DNA of 64,000 nucleotides. Origin: Eledone cirrhosa (lineage: Eukaryota > Mollusca > Cephalopoda > Octopoda > Eledonidae). Under the pieces are notes generated by a model. It saw only the letters and a program-made list of their open reading frames with translations. It was not told where the DNA came from and did not search any database. Location of the stretch: contig OZ024743.1 of NCBI GenBank assembly GCA_964016885.1, forward strand, positions 182,324,702 through 182,388,701. Reading direction: 5' to 3'. Positions 40,490 through 53,200 of the stretch are shown piece after piece. Numbering within the stretch: the first letter of the stretch is position 1; each line of letters starts with the position of its first letter. The position numbers were made by a program, and so were the translations under genes.

Positions 40490-43400
40490 CGTTAGTATTG
40501 TTTGTATTGGTGGTATTGGTGGTATAGTTAGTATTGGTGGTATTGGTGGTATTGTTAGTATTGGTGGTATTGGTGGTATAGTTAGTATTGGTGGTATTGG
40601 TGGTATTGTTAGTATTGGTGGTATTGGTAGTATTGGTGGTATTGTTAGTATTGGTGGTATTGGTGCTATTGTTAGTATTGGTGGTATTGTTAGTATTGGT
40701 GGTATTGTTAGTATTGGTGGTATTGTTAGTATTGCTGGTATTGTTAGTATTGGTGGTATTGGTGGTATTGTTAGTATTGTTTGTATTGGTGGTATTGTTA
40801 GTATTGGTGGTATTGTTAGTATTGGTGGTATTGTTAGTATTGGTGGTATTGTTTGTATTGGTGGTATTGTTAGTATTGGTGGTATTGGTGGTATCGTTAG
40901 TATTGGTGGTATTGTTTGTATTGGTGGTATTGTTAGTATTGGTGGTATTGGTGGTATTGTTAGTATTGGTGGTATTGTTAGTATTGGTGGTATTGGTGGT
41001 ATTGTTAGTATTGGTGGTATTGGTGGTATTGTTAGTATTGGTGGTATTGTTAGTATTGGTAGTATTGGTGGTATTGGTAGTATTGGTGGTATTGTTAGTA
41101 TTGGTGGTATTGGTGGTATTGTTAGTATTGGTGGTATTGTTAGTATTGGTGGTATTGGTAGTATTGGTGGTATTGGTAGTATTGGTGGTATTGTTAGTAT
41201 TGGTAGTATTGGTGGTATTGGTGGTATTGTTAGTATTGGTGGTATTGGTACTATTGGTGGTATTGGTAGTATTGGTGGTATTGTTAGTATTGGTGGTATT
41301 GTTAGTATTGGTGGTATTGGTGGTATTGGTAGTATTGGTGGTATTGGTAGTATTGGTGGTATTGGTGGTATTGGTAGTATTGGTGGTATTGTTAGTATTG
41401 GTGGTATTGGTGGTATTGGTAGTATTGGTGGTATTGGTAGTATTGGTGGTATTGGTGGTATTGTTAGTATTGTTTGTATTGGTGGTATTGTTAGTATTGG
41501 TGGTATTGTTAGTATTGGTGGTATTGGTAGTATTGGTGGTATTGTTAGTATTGGTGGTATTGTTAGTATTGGTGGTATTGTTAGTATTGGTGGTATTGGT
41601 GGTATTGTTAGTATTGGTAGTATTGGTGGTATTGTTAGTATTGGTGGTATTGTTAGTATTGGTAGTATTGGTAGTATTGGTGGTATTGGTAGTATTGGTG
41701 GTATTGTTAGTATTGGTGGTATCGTTAGTATTGGTGGTATTGGTGGTATTGGTAGTATTGGTGGTATTGTTAGTATTGGTGGTATTGTTAGTATTGGTAG
41801 TATTGGTGGTATTGGTGGTATTGTTAGTATTGGTGGTATTGGTACTATTGGTGGTATTGGTAGTATTGGTGGTATTGTTAGTATTGGTGGTATTGTTAGT
41901 ATTGGTGGTATTGTTAGTATTGGTGGTATTGTTTGTATTGGTAGTATTGGTGGTATTGGTAGTATTGGTGGTATTGGTGGTATTGGTAGTATTGGTGGTA
42001 TTGTTAGTATTGGTGGTATTGGTGGTATTGGTAGTATTGGTGGTATTGGTAGTATTGGTGGTATTGGTGGTATTGGTAGTATTGGTGGTATTGTTAGTAT
42101 TGGTGGTATTGTTTGTATTGGTAGTATTGGTGGTATTGGTAGTATTGGTGGTATTGGTGGTATTGGTAGTATTGGTGGTATTGGTAGTATTGGTGGTATT
42201 GGTGGTATTGGTAGTATTGGTGGTATTGTTAGTATTGGTGGTATTGTTTGTATTGGTGGTATTGGTAGTATTGGTGGTATTGGTAGTATTGGTGGTATTG
42301 GTAGTATTGGTGGTATTGTTAGTATTGGTTATTGGTAGTATTGGTCGGTATTGTTAGTATTGGTAGTATTGGTGGTATTGTTAGTATTGGTGGTATTGTT
42401 AGTATTGGTAGTATTGGTGGTATTGTTAGTATTGGTGGTATTGTTAGTATTGGTGGTATTGGTAGTATTGGTGGTATTGGTAGTATTGTTAGTATTGGTG
42501 GTATTGTTAGTATTGGTTAGTATTGGTGGTATTGGTAGTATTGGTGGTATTGTTTGTATTGGTAGTATTGGTAGTATTGGTGGTATTGGTAGTATTGGTG
42601 GTATTGTTTGTATTGGTGGTATTGTTAGTATTGGTAGTATTGTTAGTATTGGTGGTATTGTTAGTATTGGTGGTATTGTTTGTATTGGTGGTATTGGTAG
42701 TATTGGTGGTATTGGTAGTATTGGTGGTATTGTTAGTATTGGTAGTATTGTTAGTATTGGTGGTATTGGTAGTATTGGTGGTATTGTTTGTATTGGTAGT
42801 ATTGTTAGTATTGGTGGTATTGTTAGTATTGGTGGTATTGTTTGTATTGGTGGTATTGGTAGTATTGGTGGTATTGGTAGTATTGGTGGTATTGTTAGTA
42901 TTGGTGGTATTGTTAGTATTGTTAGTATTGGTGGTATTGGTGGTATTGGTAGTATTGGTGGTATTGTTAGTATTGGTAGTATTGGTGGTATTGTTAGTAT
43001 TGGTGGTATTGTTTGTATTGGTAGTATTGGTGGTATTGTTGTATTGGTAGTATTGTTGTATTGGTGGTATTGTTAGTATTGGTGGTATTGTTAGTATTGG
43101 TGGTATTGTTAGTATTGGTAGTATTGGTGGTATTGTTAGTATTGGTGGTATTGTTAGTATTGGTGGTATTGTTAGTATTGGTGGTATTGGTTGTATTGGT
43201 AGTATTGGTGGTATTGTTAGTATTGGTGGTATTGTTAGTATTGGTGGTATTGTTAGTATTGGTGGTATTGGTTGTATTGGTGGTATTGTTAGTATTGGTG
43301 GTATTGTTAGTATTGGTGGTATTGTTAGTATTGGTGGTATTGTTAGTATTGGTGGTATTGTTAGTATTGGTGGTATTGTTAGTATTGTTAGTATTGGTGG

Positions 43401-44800
43401 TATTGTTAGTATTGTTAGTATTGGTGGTATTGGTAGTATTGGTGGTATTGTTAGTATTGGTGGTATTGTTAGTATTGTTAGTATTGGTGGTATTGTTTGT
43501 ATTGGTAGTATTGGTGGTATTGGTTGTATTGGTGGTATTGTTAGTATTGGTGGTATTGTTAGTATTGGTGGTATTGTTAGTATTGGTGGTATTGTTAGTA
43601 TTGGTGGTATTGGTGGTATTGGTAGTATTGGTGGTATTGTTAGTATTGGTGGTATTGTTAGTATTGGTGGTATTGTTAGTATTGGTGGTATTGTTAGTAT
43701 TGGTGGTATTGTTTGTATTGGTAGGTATTGTTAGTATTGGTGGTATTGTTAGTATTGGTGGTATTGTTTGTATTGGTAGTATTGGTGGTATTGTTAGTAT
43801 TGGTGGTATTGTTAGTATTGGTGGTATTGTTAGTATTGGTGGTATTGGTTGTATTGGTGGTATTGTTAGTATTGGTGGTATTGTTAGTATTGGTGGTATT
43901 GTTAGTATTGGTGGTATTGTTAGTATTGGTGGTATTGTTAGTATTGGGTAGTATTGTTAGTATTGGTGGTATTGTTAGTATTGGTGGTATTGTTAGTATT
44001 GGTTAGTATTGGTGGTATTGTTAGTATTGGTAGTATTGGTGGTATTGTTAGTATTGGTGGTATTGGTGGTATTGTTAGTATTGGTGGTATTGTTAGTATT
44101 GTTAGTATTGGTGGTATTGTTAGTATTGGTAGTATTGGTGGTATTGGTGGTATTGTTAGTATTGGTGGTATTGTTAGTATTGGTGGTATTGTTAGTATTG
44201 GTGGTATTGTTAGTATTGGTGGTATTGTTAGTATTGGTGGTATTGGTTGTATTGGTTGTATTGGTGGTATTGTTAGTATTGGTGGTATTGTTAGTATTGG
44301 TGGTATTGTTAGTATTGGTGGTATTGTTAGTATTGGTGGTATTGTTAGTATTGGTAGTATTGGTGGTATTGTTAGTATTGTTAGTATTGGTGGTATTGTT
44401 AGTATTGGTGGTATTGGTGGTATTGTTAGTATTGGTGGTATTGTTAGTATTGTTAGTATTGGTGGTATTGTTAGTATTGGTAGTATTGGTGGTATTGGTT
44501 AGTATTGGTGGTATTGTTAGTATTGGTGGTATTGTTAGTATTGGTGGTATTGTTAGTATTGGTTGTATTGTTAGTATTGGTGGTATTGGTGGTATTGGTT
44601 GTATTGGTGGTATTGTTAGTATTGGTGGTATTGTTAGTATTGGTGGTATTGTTAGTATTGGTGGTATTGTTAGTATTGGTGGTATTGTTTGTATTGGTGG
44701 TATTGTTAGTATTGGTGGTATTGTTAGTATTGGTGGTATTGGTTGTATTGGTAGTATTGGTGGTATTGTTAGTATTGGTGGTATTGTTTGTATTGGTGGT
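40490..44800. repeat. Satellite sub-domain rich in ttgtttgta and ttggttgta units
   Basis: Within the array, ttgtttgta units occur about twenty times between 40,500 and 44,800 (for example 40,500, 41,469, 42,113, 42,551, 43,495, 44,688) and were not noticed elsewhere. ttggttgta units cluster between 43,190 and 45,010 and are sporadic later (46,805, 57,079, 57,334, 58,312, 62,232). The sub-domain marks a local amplification history. Confidence 0.75.
41180..42060. repeat. Internal tandem duplication of the satellite, offset 594 bp
   Basis: The rare variant 'ggtactattgg' occurs at 41,251 and 41,845 (position of its C). Roughly 60 bases upstream and 70 bases downstream are identical in the two places. 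The offset, 594 bp, is exactly 66 units. Confidence 0.8.
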
Positions 44801-45859
44801 ATTGTTAGTATTGGTGGTATTGGTTGTATTGGTGGTATTGTTAGTATTGGTGGTATTGTTAGTATTGGTGGTATTGTTAGTATTGGTGGTATTGTTAGTA
44901 TTGGTGGTATTGTTAGTATTGGTGGTATTGTTAGTATTGGTGGTATTGTTAGTATTGTTAGTATTGGTGGTATTGTTAGTATTGTTAGTATTGGTGGTAT
45001 TGGTTGTATTGTTAGTATTGGTAGTATTGGTGGTATTGTTAGTATTGGTGGTATTGTTAGTATTGGTGGTATTGTTGTTGGTATTGTGGTATTGTTAGTA
45101 TTGGTGGTATTGTTAGTATTGGTGGTATTGTTAGTATTGGTGGTATTGTTAGTATTGGTGGTATTGTTAGTATTGGTGGTATTGTTAGTATTGGTGGTAT
45201 TGTTAGTATTGGTAGTATTGGTGGTATTGTTAGTATTGGTGGTATTGGTAGTATTGGTAGTATTGGTGGTATTGTAGTATTGTTAGTATTGGTGGTATTG
45301 TTAGTATTGGTGGTATTGGTGGTATTGTTAGTATTGGTAGTATTGGTGGTATTGTTAGTATTGGTGGTATTGTTAGTATTGGTGGTATTGTTAGTATTGG
45401 TGGTATTGTTAGTATTGTTAGTATTGGTAGTATTGGTGGTATTGTTAGTATTGGTAGTATTGGTGGTATTGTTAGTATTGGTGGTATTGTTAGTATTGGT
45501 GGTATTGTTAGTATTGGTGGTATTGTTAGTATTGTTAGTATTGGTAGTATTGGTGGTATTGTTAGTATTGGTGGTATTGTTAGTATTGTTAGTATTGGTA
45601 GTATTGGTGGTATTGTTAGTATTGGTGGTATTGTTAGTATTGGTGGTATTGTTAGTATTGGTGGTATTGTTAGTATTGGTGGTATTGTTAGTATTGGTGG
45701 TATTGTTAGTATTGTTAGTATTGGTAGTATTGGTGGTATTGTTAGTATTGGTGGTATTGTTAGTATTGGTGGTATTGTTAGTATTGGTGGTATTGTTAGT
45801 ATTGTTAGTATTGGTGGTATTGTTAGTATTGGTGGTATTGTTAGTATTGGTGGTATTGT

Positions 45860-46050
45860 TAGTATTGGTAGTATTGGTGGTATTGTTAGTATTGGTAGTA
45901 TTGGTGGTATTGTTAGTATTGGTGGTATTGTTAGTATTGGTGGTATTGTTAGTATTGGTAGTATTGGTGGTATTGTTAGTATTGGTAGTATTGGTGGTAT
46001 TGTTAGTATTGGTGGTATTGTTAGTATTGGTGGTATTGTTAGTATTGGTA
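45860..46050. repeat. Example of 90-bp higher-order repeat in the satellite
   Basis: With A = ttgttagta, B = ttggtggta, C = ttggtagta, the order CBA-CBA-BA-BA (10 units, 90 bp) repeats from 45,861 to 45,951 and again from 45,951 to 46,041. Confidence 0.8.
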
Positions 46051-49000
46051 GTATTGGTGGTATTGTTAGTATTGGTGGTATTGTTAGTATTGGTGGTATT
46101 GTTAGTATTGGTGGTATTGTTAGTATTGGTAGTATTGGTGGTATTGTTAGTATTGGTGGTATTGTTAGTATTGGTGGTATTGTTAGTATTGGTGGTATTG
46201 TTAGTATTGGTAGTATTGGTGGTATTGTTAGTATTGGTAGTATTGGTGGTATTGTTAGTATTGGTGGTATTGTTAGTATTGGTGGTATTGTTAGTATTGG
46301 TAGTATTGGTGGTATTGTTAGTATTGGTGGTATTGTTAGTATTGGTGGTATTGTTAGTATTGGTGGTATTGTTAGCATTGGTAGTATTGGTGGTATTGTT
46401 AGTATTGGTGGTATTGTTAGTATTGGTGGTATTGTTAGTATTGGTGGTATTGTTAGTATTGGTAGTATTGGTGGTATTGTTAGTATTGGTAGTATTGGTG
46501 GTATTGTTAGTATTGGTGGTATTGTTAGTATTGGTGGTATTGTTAGTATTGGTGGTATTGTTAGTATTGGTGGTATTGTTAGTATTGGTAGTATTGGTTA
46601 GTATTGGTGGTATTGTTAGTATTGGTGGTATTGTTAGTATTGGTGGTATTGTTAGTATTGGTGGTATTGTTAGTATTGGTAGTATTGGTGGTATTGTTAG
46701 TATTGGTGGTATTGTTAGTATTGGTGGTATTGTTAGTATTGGTGGTATTGTTAGTATTGGTGGTATTGTTAGTATTGGTAGTATTGGTGGTATTGTTAGT
46801 ATTGGTTGTATTGTTAGTATTGGTAGTATTGGTGGTATTGTTAGTATTGGTGGTATTGTTAGTATTGTTAGTATTGGTGGTATTGTTAGTATTGGTAGTA
46901 TTGGTGGTATTGTTAGTATTGGTGGTATTGTTAGTATTGGTGGTATTGTTAGTATTGGTAGTATTGGTGGTATTGTTAGTATTGGTGGTATTGTTAGTAT
47001 TGTTAGTATTGGTGGTATTGTTAGTATTGGTAGTATTGGTGGTATTGTTAGTATTGGTGGTATTGTTAGTATTGGTGGTATTGTTAGTATTGGTGGTATT
47101 GTTAGTATTGGTAGTATTGGTGGTATTGTTAGTATTGGTGGTATTGTTAGTATTGGTAGTATTGGTGGTATTGTTAGTATTGGTGGTATTGTTAGTATTG
47201 GTAGTATTGTTAGTATTGGTAGTATTGGTGGTATTGTTAGTATTGGTGGTATTGTTAGTATTGTTAGTATTGGTGGTATTGTTAGTATTGGTAGTATTGG
47301 TGGTATTGTTAGTATTGGTAGTATTGGTGGTATTGTTAGTATTGGTGGTATTGTTAGTATTGGTAGTATTGGTGGTATTGTTAGTATTGGTAGTATTGGT
47401 GGTATTGTTAGTATTGGTGGTATTGTTAGTATTGTTAGTATTGGTGGTATTGTTAGTATTGGTGGTATTGTTAGTATTGTTAGTATTGGTGGTATTGTTA
47501 GTATTGGTGGTATTGTTAGTATTGGTGGTATTGTTAGTATTGGTGGTATTGTTAGTATTGGTGGTATTGTTAGTATTGGTAGTATTGGTGGTATTGTTAG
47601 TATTGGTGGTATTGCTAGTATTGGTGGTATTGTTAGTATTGGTGGTATTGTTAGTATTGGTGGTATTGTTAGTATTGGTGGTATTGTTAGTATTGGTAGT
47701 ATTGGTGGTATTGTTAGTATTGGTGGTATTGTTAGTATTGGTGGTATTGGTAGTATTGGTAGTATTGGTGGTATTGTTAGTATTGGTGGTATTGTTAGTA
47801 TTGGTGGTATTGTTAGTATTGGTGGTATTGTTAGTATTGGTAGTATTGGTGGTATTGGTAGTATTGGTAGTATTGGTGGTATTGTTAGTATTGGTGGTAT
47901 TGTTAGTATTGGTGGTATTGTTAGTATTGGTAGTATTGGTGGTATTGTTAGTATTGGTAGTATTGTAGTATTGGTGGTATTGTTAGTATTGGTGGTATTG
48001 TTAGTATTGGTGGTATTGTTAGTATTGGTGGTATTGTTAGTATTGGTAGGTATTGTTAGTATTGTTAGTATTGGTAGTATTGGTGGTATTGTTAGTATTG
48101 GTGGTATTGGTGGTATTGTTAGTATTGGTATTATTGGTGGTATTGTTAGTATTGGTGGTATTGTTAGTATTGGTAGTATTGGTGGTATTGGTAGTATTGG
48201 TGGTATTGGTAGTATTGGTATTATTGGTGGTATTGTTAGTATTGGTGGTATTGTTATAGTATTGGTAGTATTGGTGGTATTGGTAGTATTGGTATTATTG
48301 GTGGTATTGTTAGTATTGGTGGTATTGTTAGTATTGGTGGTATTGGTGGTATTGTTAGTATTGGTGGTATTGTTAGTATTGGTAGTATTGGTGGTATTGG
48401 TAGTATTGTTAGTATTGGTAGTATTGGTAGTATTGGTGGTATTGTTAGTATTGGTGGTATTGTTAGTATTGGTGGTATTGTTAGTATTGGTGGTATTGTT
48501 AGTATTGGTAGTATTGGTGGTATTGTTAGTATTGGTGGTATTGTTAGTATTGGTGGTATTGTTAGTATTGGTGGTATTGTTAGTATTGGTGGTATTGGTG
48601 GTATTGTTAGTATTGGTAGTATTGGTGGTATTGTTAGTATTGGTGGTATTGTTAGTATTGGTGTATTGGTGGTATTGTTAGTATTGGTGGTATTGTTAGT
48701 ATTGGTAGTATTGGTGGTATTGTTAGTATTGGTAGTATTGGTGGTATTGTTAGTATTGGTGGTATTGTTAGTATTGGTGGTATTGTTAGCATTGGTGGTA
48801 TTGTTAGTATTGGTAGTATTGGTGGTATTGTTAGTATTGGTAGTATTGGTGGTATTGTTAGTATTGGTGGTATTGTTAGTATTGGTAGTATTGGTGGTAT
48901 TGGTAGTATTGTTAGTATTGGTAGTATTGGTGGTATTGTTAGTATTGGTGGTATTGTTAGTATTGGTGGTATTGTTAGTATTGGTGGTATTGTTAGTATT

Positions 49001-50254
49001 GGTAGTACTGGTGGTATTGTTAGTATTGGTGGTATTGTTAGTATTGGTGGTATTGTTAGTATTGGTGGTATTGTTAGTATTGGTGGTATTGGTGGTATTG
49101 TTAGTATTGGTGGTATTGTTAGTATTGGTGGTATTGTTAGTATTGGTGGTATTGTAGTATTGGTAGTATTGGTGGTATTGTTAGTATTGGTGGTATTGTT
49201 AGTATTGGTAGTATTGGTGGTATTGTTAGTATTGGTAGTATTGGTGGTATTGTTAGTAATGGTGGTATTGTTAGTATTGGTGGTATTGTTAGTATTGGTG
49301 GTATTGTTAGTATTGGTAGTATTGGTGGTATTGTTAGTATTGGTAGTATTGGTGGTATTGTTAGTATTGGTAGTATTGGTGGTATTGTTAGTATTGGTGG
49401 TATTGTTAGTATTGGTGGTATTGTTAGTATTGGTAGTATTGGTGGTATTGTTAGTATTGGTGGTATTGTTAGTATTGGTGGTATTGTTAGTATTGGTGGT
49501 ATTGTTAGTATTGGTGGTATTGTTAGTATTGGTAGTATTGGTGGTATTGTTAGTATTGGTAGTATTGGTGGTATTGTTAGTATTGGTGGTATTGTTAGTA
49601 TTGGTGGTATTGTTAGTATTGGTAGTATTGGTGGTATTGTTAGTATTGGTGGTATTGTTAGTATTGGTGGTATTGTTAGTATTGGTAGTATTGGTGGTAT
49701 TGTTAGTATTGGTGGTATTGGTAGTATTGGTAGTATTGGTGGTATTGTTAGTATTGGTGGTATTGTTAGTATTGTTAGTATTGTTAGTATTGGTAGTATT
49801 GGTGGTATTGTTAGTATTGGTAGTATTGGTGGTATTGGTAGTATTGGTAGTATTGGTGGTATTGTTAGTATTGGTGGTATTGTTAGTATTGGTGGTATTG
49901 TTAGTATTGGTGGTATTGTTAGTATTGGTGGTATTGTTAGTATTGGTGGTATTGTTAGTATTGTTAGTATTGGTGGTATTGTTAGTATTGTTAGTATTGT
50001 TAGTATTGGTAGTATTGGTGGTATTGTTAGTATTGGTGGTATTGTTAGTATTGTTAGTATTGGTAGTATTGGTGGTATTGTTAGTATTGGTGGTATTGTT
50101 AGTATTGGTGGTATTGGTAGTATTGGTGGTATTGTTAGTATTGGTGGTATTGTTAGTATTGGTGGTATTGGTAGTATTGGTGGTATTGTTAGTATTGGTA
50201 GTATTGGTGTATTGGTAGTATTGGTGGTATTGTTAGTATTGGTAGTATTGGTAG

Positions 50255-53200
50255 TATTGGTGGTGTTGTTAATATTGGTGGTATTGTTAGTATTGGTAGT
50301 ATTGTTAGTATTGTTAGTATTGTTAGTATTGGTAGTATTGGTGGTATTGTTAGTATTGGTAGTATTGGTTATATTGGTAGTATTGGTGGTATTGTTAGTA
50401 TTGGTGGTATTGTTAGTATTGGTGGTATTGTTAGTATTGGTGGTATTGTTAGTATTGGTGGTATTGTTAGTATTGGTAGTATTGTTAGTATTGTTAGTAT
50501 TGGTAGTATTGGTGGTATTGTTAGTATTGGTGGTATTGTTAGTATTGGTAGTATTGTTAGTATTGGTGGTATTGTTAGTATTGGTGGTATTGTTAGTATT
50601 GGTAGTATTGTTAGTATTGTTAGTATTGGTAGTATTGGTGGTATTGTTAGTATTGGTGGTATTGTTAGTATTGGTGGTATTGTTAGTATTGGTGGTATTG
50701 TTAGTATTGGTGGTATTGTTAGTATTGGTGGTATTGGTAGTATTGGTGGTATTGTTAGTATTGGTGGTATTGTTAGTATTGGTGGTATTGGTAGTATTGG
50801 TGGTATTGTTAGTATTGGTAGTATTGGTGGTATTGGTAGTATTGGTAGTATTGGTGGTATTGTTAGTATTGGTGGTATTGTTAGTATTGGTAGTATTGTT
50901 AGTATTGTTAGTATTGTTAGTATTGGTAGTATTGGTGGTATTGTTAGTATTGGTAGTATTGGTAGTATTGGTAGTATTGGTGGTATTGTTAGTATTGGTG
51001 GTATTGTTAGTATTGGTGGTATTGTTAGTATTGGTGGTATTGTTAGTATTGGTGGTATTGTTAGTATTGGTGGTATTGTTAGTATTGGTTAGTATTGTTA
51101 GTATTGTTAGTATTGGTAGTATTGGTGGTATTGTTAGTATTGGTGGTATTGGTAGTATTGGTAGTATTGGTGGTATTGTTAGTATTGGTGGTATTGTTAG
51201 TATTGGTGGTATTGTTAGTATTGGTGGTATTGTTAGTATTGGTAGTATTGTTAGTATTGGTGGTATTGTTGGTATTGTTAGTATTGGTAGTATTGGTGGT
51301 ATTGTTAGTATTGGTGGTATTGGTGGTATTGTTAGTATTGGTGGTATTGTTAGTATTGGTGGTATTGTTAGTATTGGTGGTATTGTTAGTATTGGTGGTA
51401 TTGTTAGTATTGTTAGTATTGGTGGTATTGTTAGTATTGGTAGTATTGGTGGTATTGTTAGTATTGGTGGTATTGTTAGTATTGTTAGTATTGGTGGTAT
51501 TGTTAGTATTGGTGGTATTGTTAGTATTGGTATTGGTGGTATTGTTAGTATTGTTAGTATTGGTGGTATTGTTAGTATTGTTAGTATTGGTAGGTATTGT
51601 TAGTATTGGTAGTATTGGTGGTATTGTTAGTATTGTTAGTATTGGTGGTATTGTTAGTATTGGTGGTATTGTTAGCATTGGTGGTATTGTTAGTATTGGT
51701 AGTATTGGTGGTATTGTTAGTATTGGTGGTATTGTTAGTATTGGTAGTATTGGTGGTATTGTTAGTATTGGTAGTATTGGTGGTATTGGTAGTATTGTTA
51801 GTATTGGTAGTATTGGTAGTATTGGTGGTATTGTTTCTATTGGTGGTATTGTTAGTATTGGTGGTATTGTTAGTATTGGTAGTACTGGTGGTATTGTTAG
51901 TATTGGTGGTATTGTTAGTATTGGTGGTATTGTTAGTATTGGTGGTATTGTTAGTATTGGTGGTATTGGTGGTATTGTTAGTATTGGTGGTATTGTTAGT
52001 ATTGGTGGTATTGTTAGTATTGGTGGTATTGTTAGCATTGGTAGTATTGGTGGTATTGTTAGTATTGGTGGTATTGTTAGTATTGGTAGTATTGGTGGTA
52101 TTGTTAGTATTGGTAGTATTGGTGGTATTGTTAGTATTGGTGGTATTGTTAGTATTGGTGGTATTGTTAGTATTGGTGGTATTGTTAGTATTGGTAGTAT
52201 TGGTGGTATTGTTAGTATTGGTAGTATTGGTGGTATTGTTAGTATTGGTGGTATTGTTAGTATTGGTAGTATTGGTGGTATTGTTAGTATTGGTGGTATT
52301 GTTAGTATTGGTGGTATTGTTAGTATTGGTAGTATTGGTGGTATTGTTAGTATTAGTGGTATTGTTAGTATTGGTGGTATTGTTAGTATTGGTGGTATTG
52401 TTAGTATTGGTAGTATTGGTGGTATTGTTAGTATTGGTAGTATTGGTGGTATTGTTAGTATTGGTAGTATTGGTGGTATTGTTAGTATTGGTGGTATTGT
52501 TAGTATTGGTGGTATTGTTAGTATTGGTAGTATTGGTGGTATTGTTAGTATTGGTGGTATTGTTAGTATTGGTGGTATTGTTAGTATTGGTAGTATTGGT
52601 GGTATTGTTAGTATTGGTGGTATTGGTAGTATTGGTAGTATTGGTGGTATTGTTAGTATTGGTGGTATTGTTAGTATTGTTAGTATTGTTAGTATTGGTA
52701 GTATTGGTGGTATCGTTAGTATTGGTAGTATTGGTGGTATTGGTAGTATTGGTAGTATTGGTGTATTGTTAGTATTGGTGGTATTGTTAGTATTGGTGGT
52801 ATTGTTAGTATTGGTGGTATTGTTAGTATTGGTGGTATTGTTAGTATTGGTGGTATTGTTAGTATTGTTAGTATTGGTGGTATTGTTAGTATTGTTAGTA
52901 TTGTTAGTATTGTTAGTATTGGTAGTATTGGTGGTATTGTTAGTATTGGTGGTATTGTTAGTATTGTTAGTATTGGTAGTATTGGTGGTATTGTTAGTAT
53001 TGTTAGTATTGTTAGTATTGTTAGTATTGGTAGTATTGGTGGTATTGTTAGTATTGGTGGTATTGGTAGTATTGGTAGTATTGGTGGTATTGTTAGTATT
53101 GGTGGTATTGTTAGTATTGGTGGTATTGTTAGTATTGGTGGTATTGTTAGTATTGGTAGTATTGTTAGTATTGGTGGTATTGTTGGTATTGTTAGTATTG

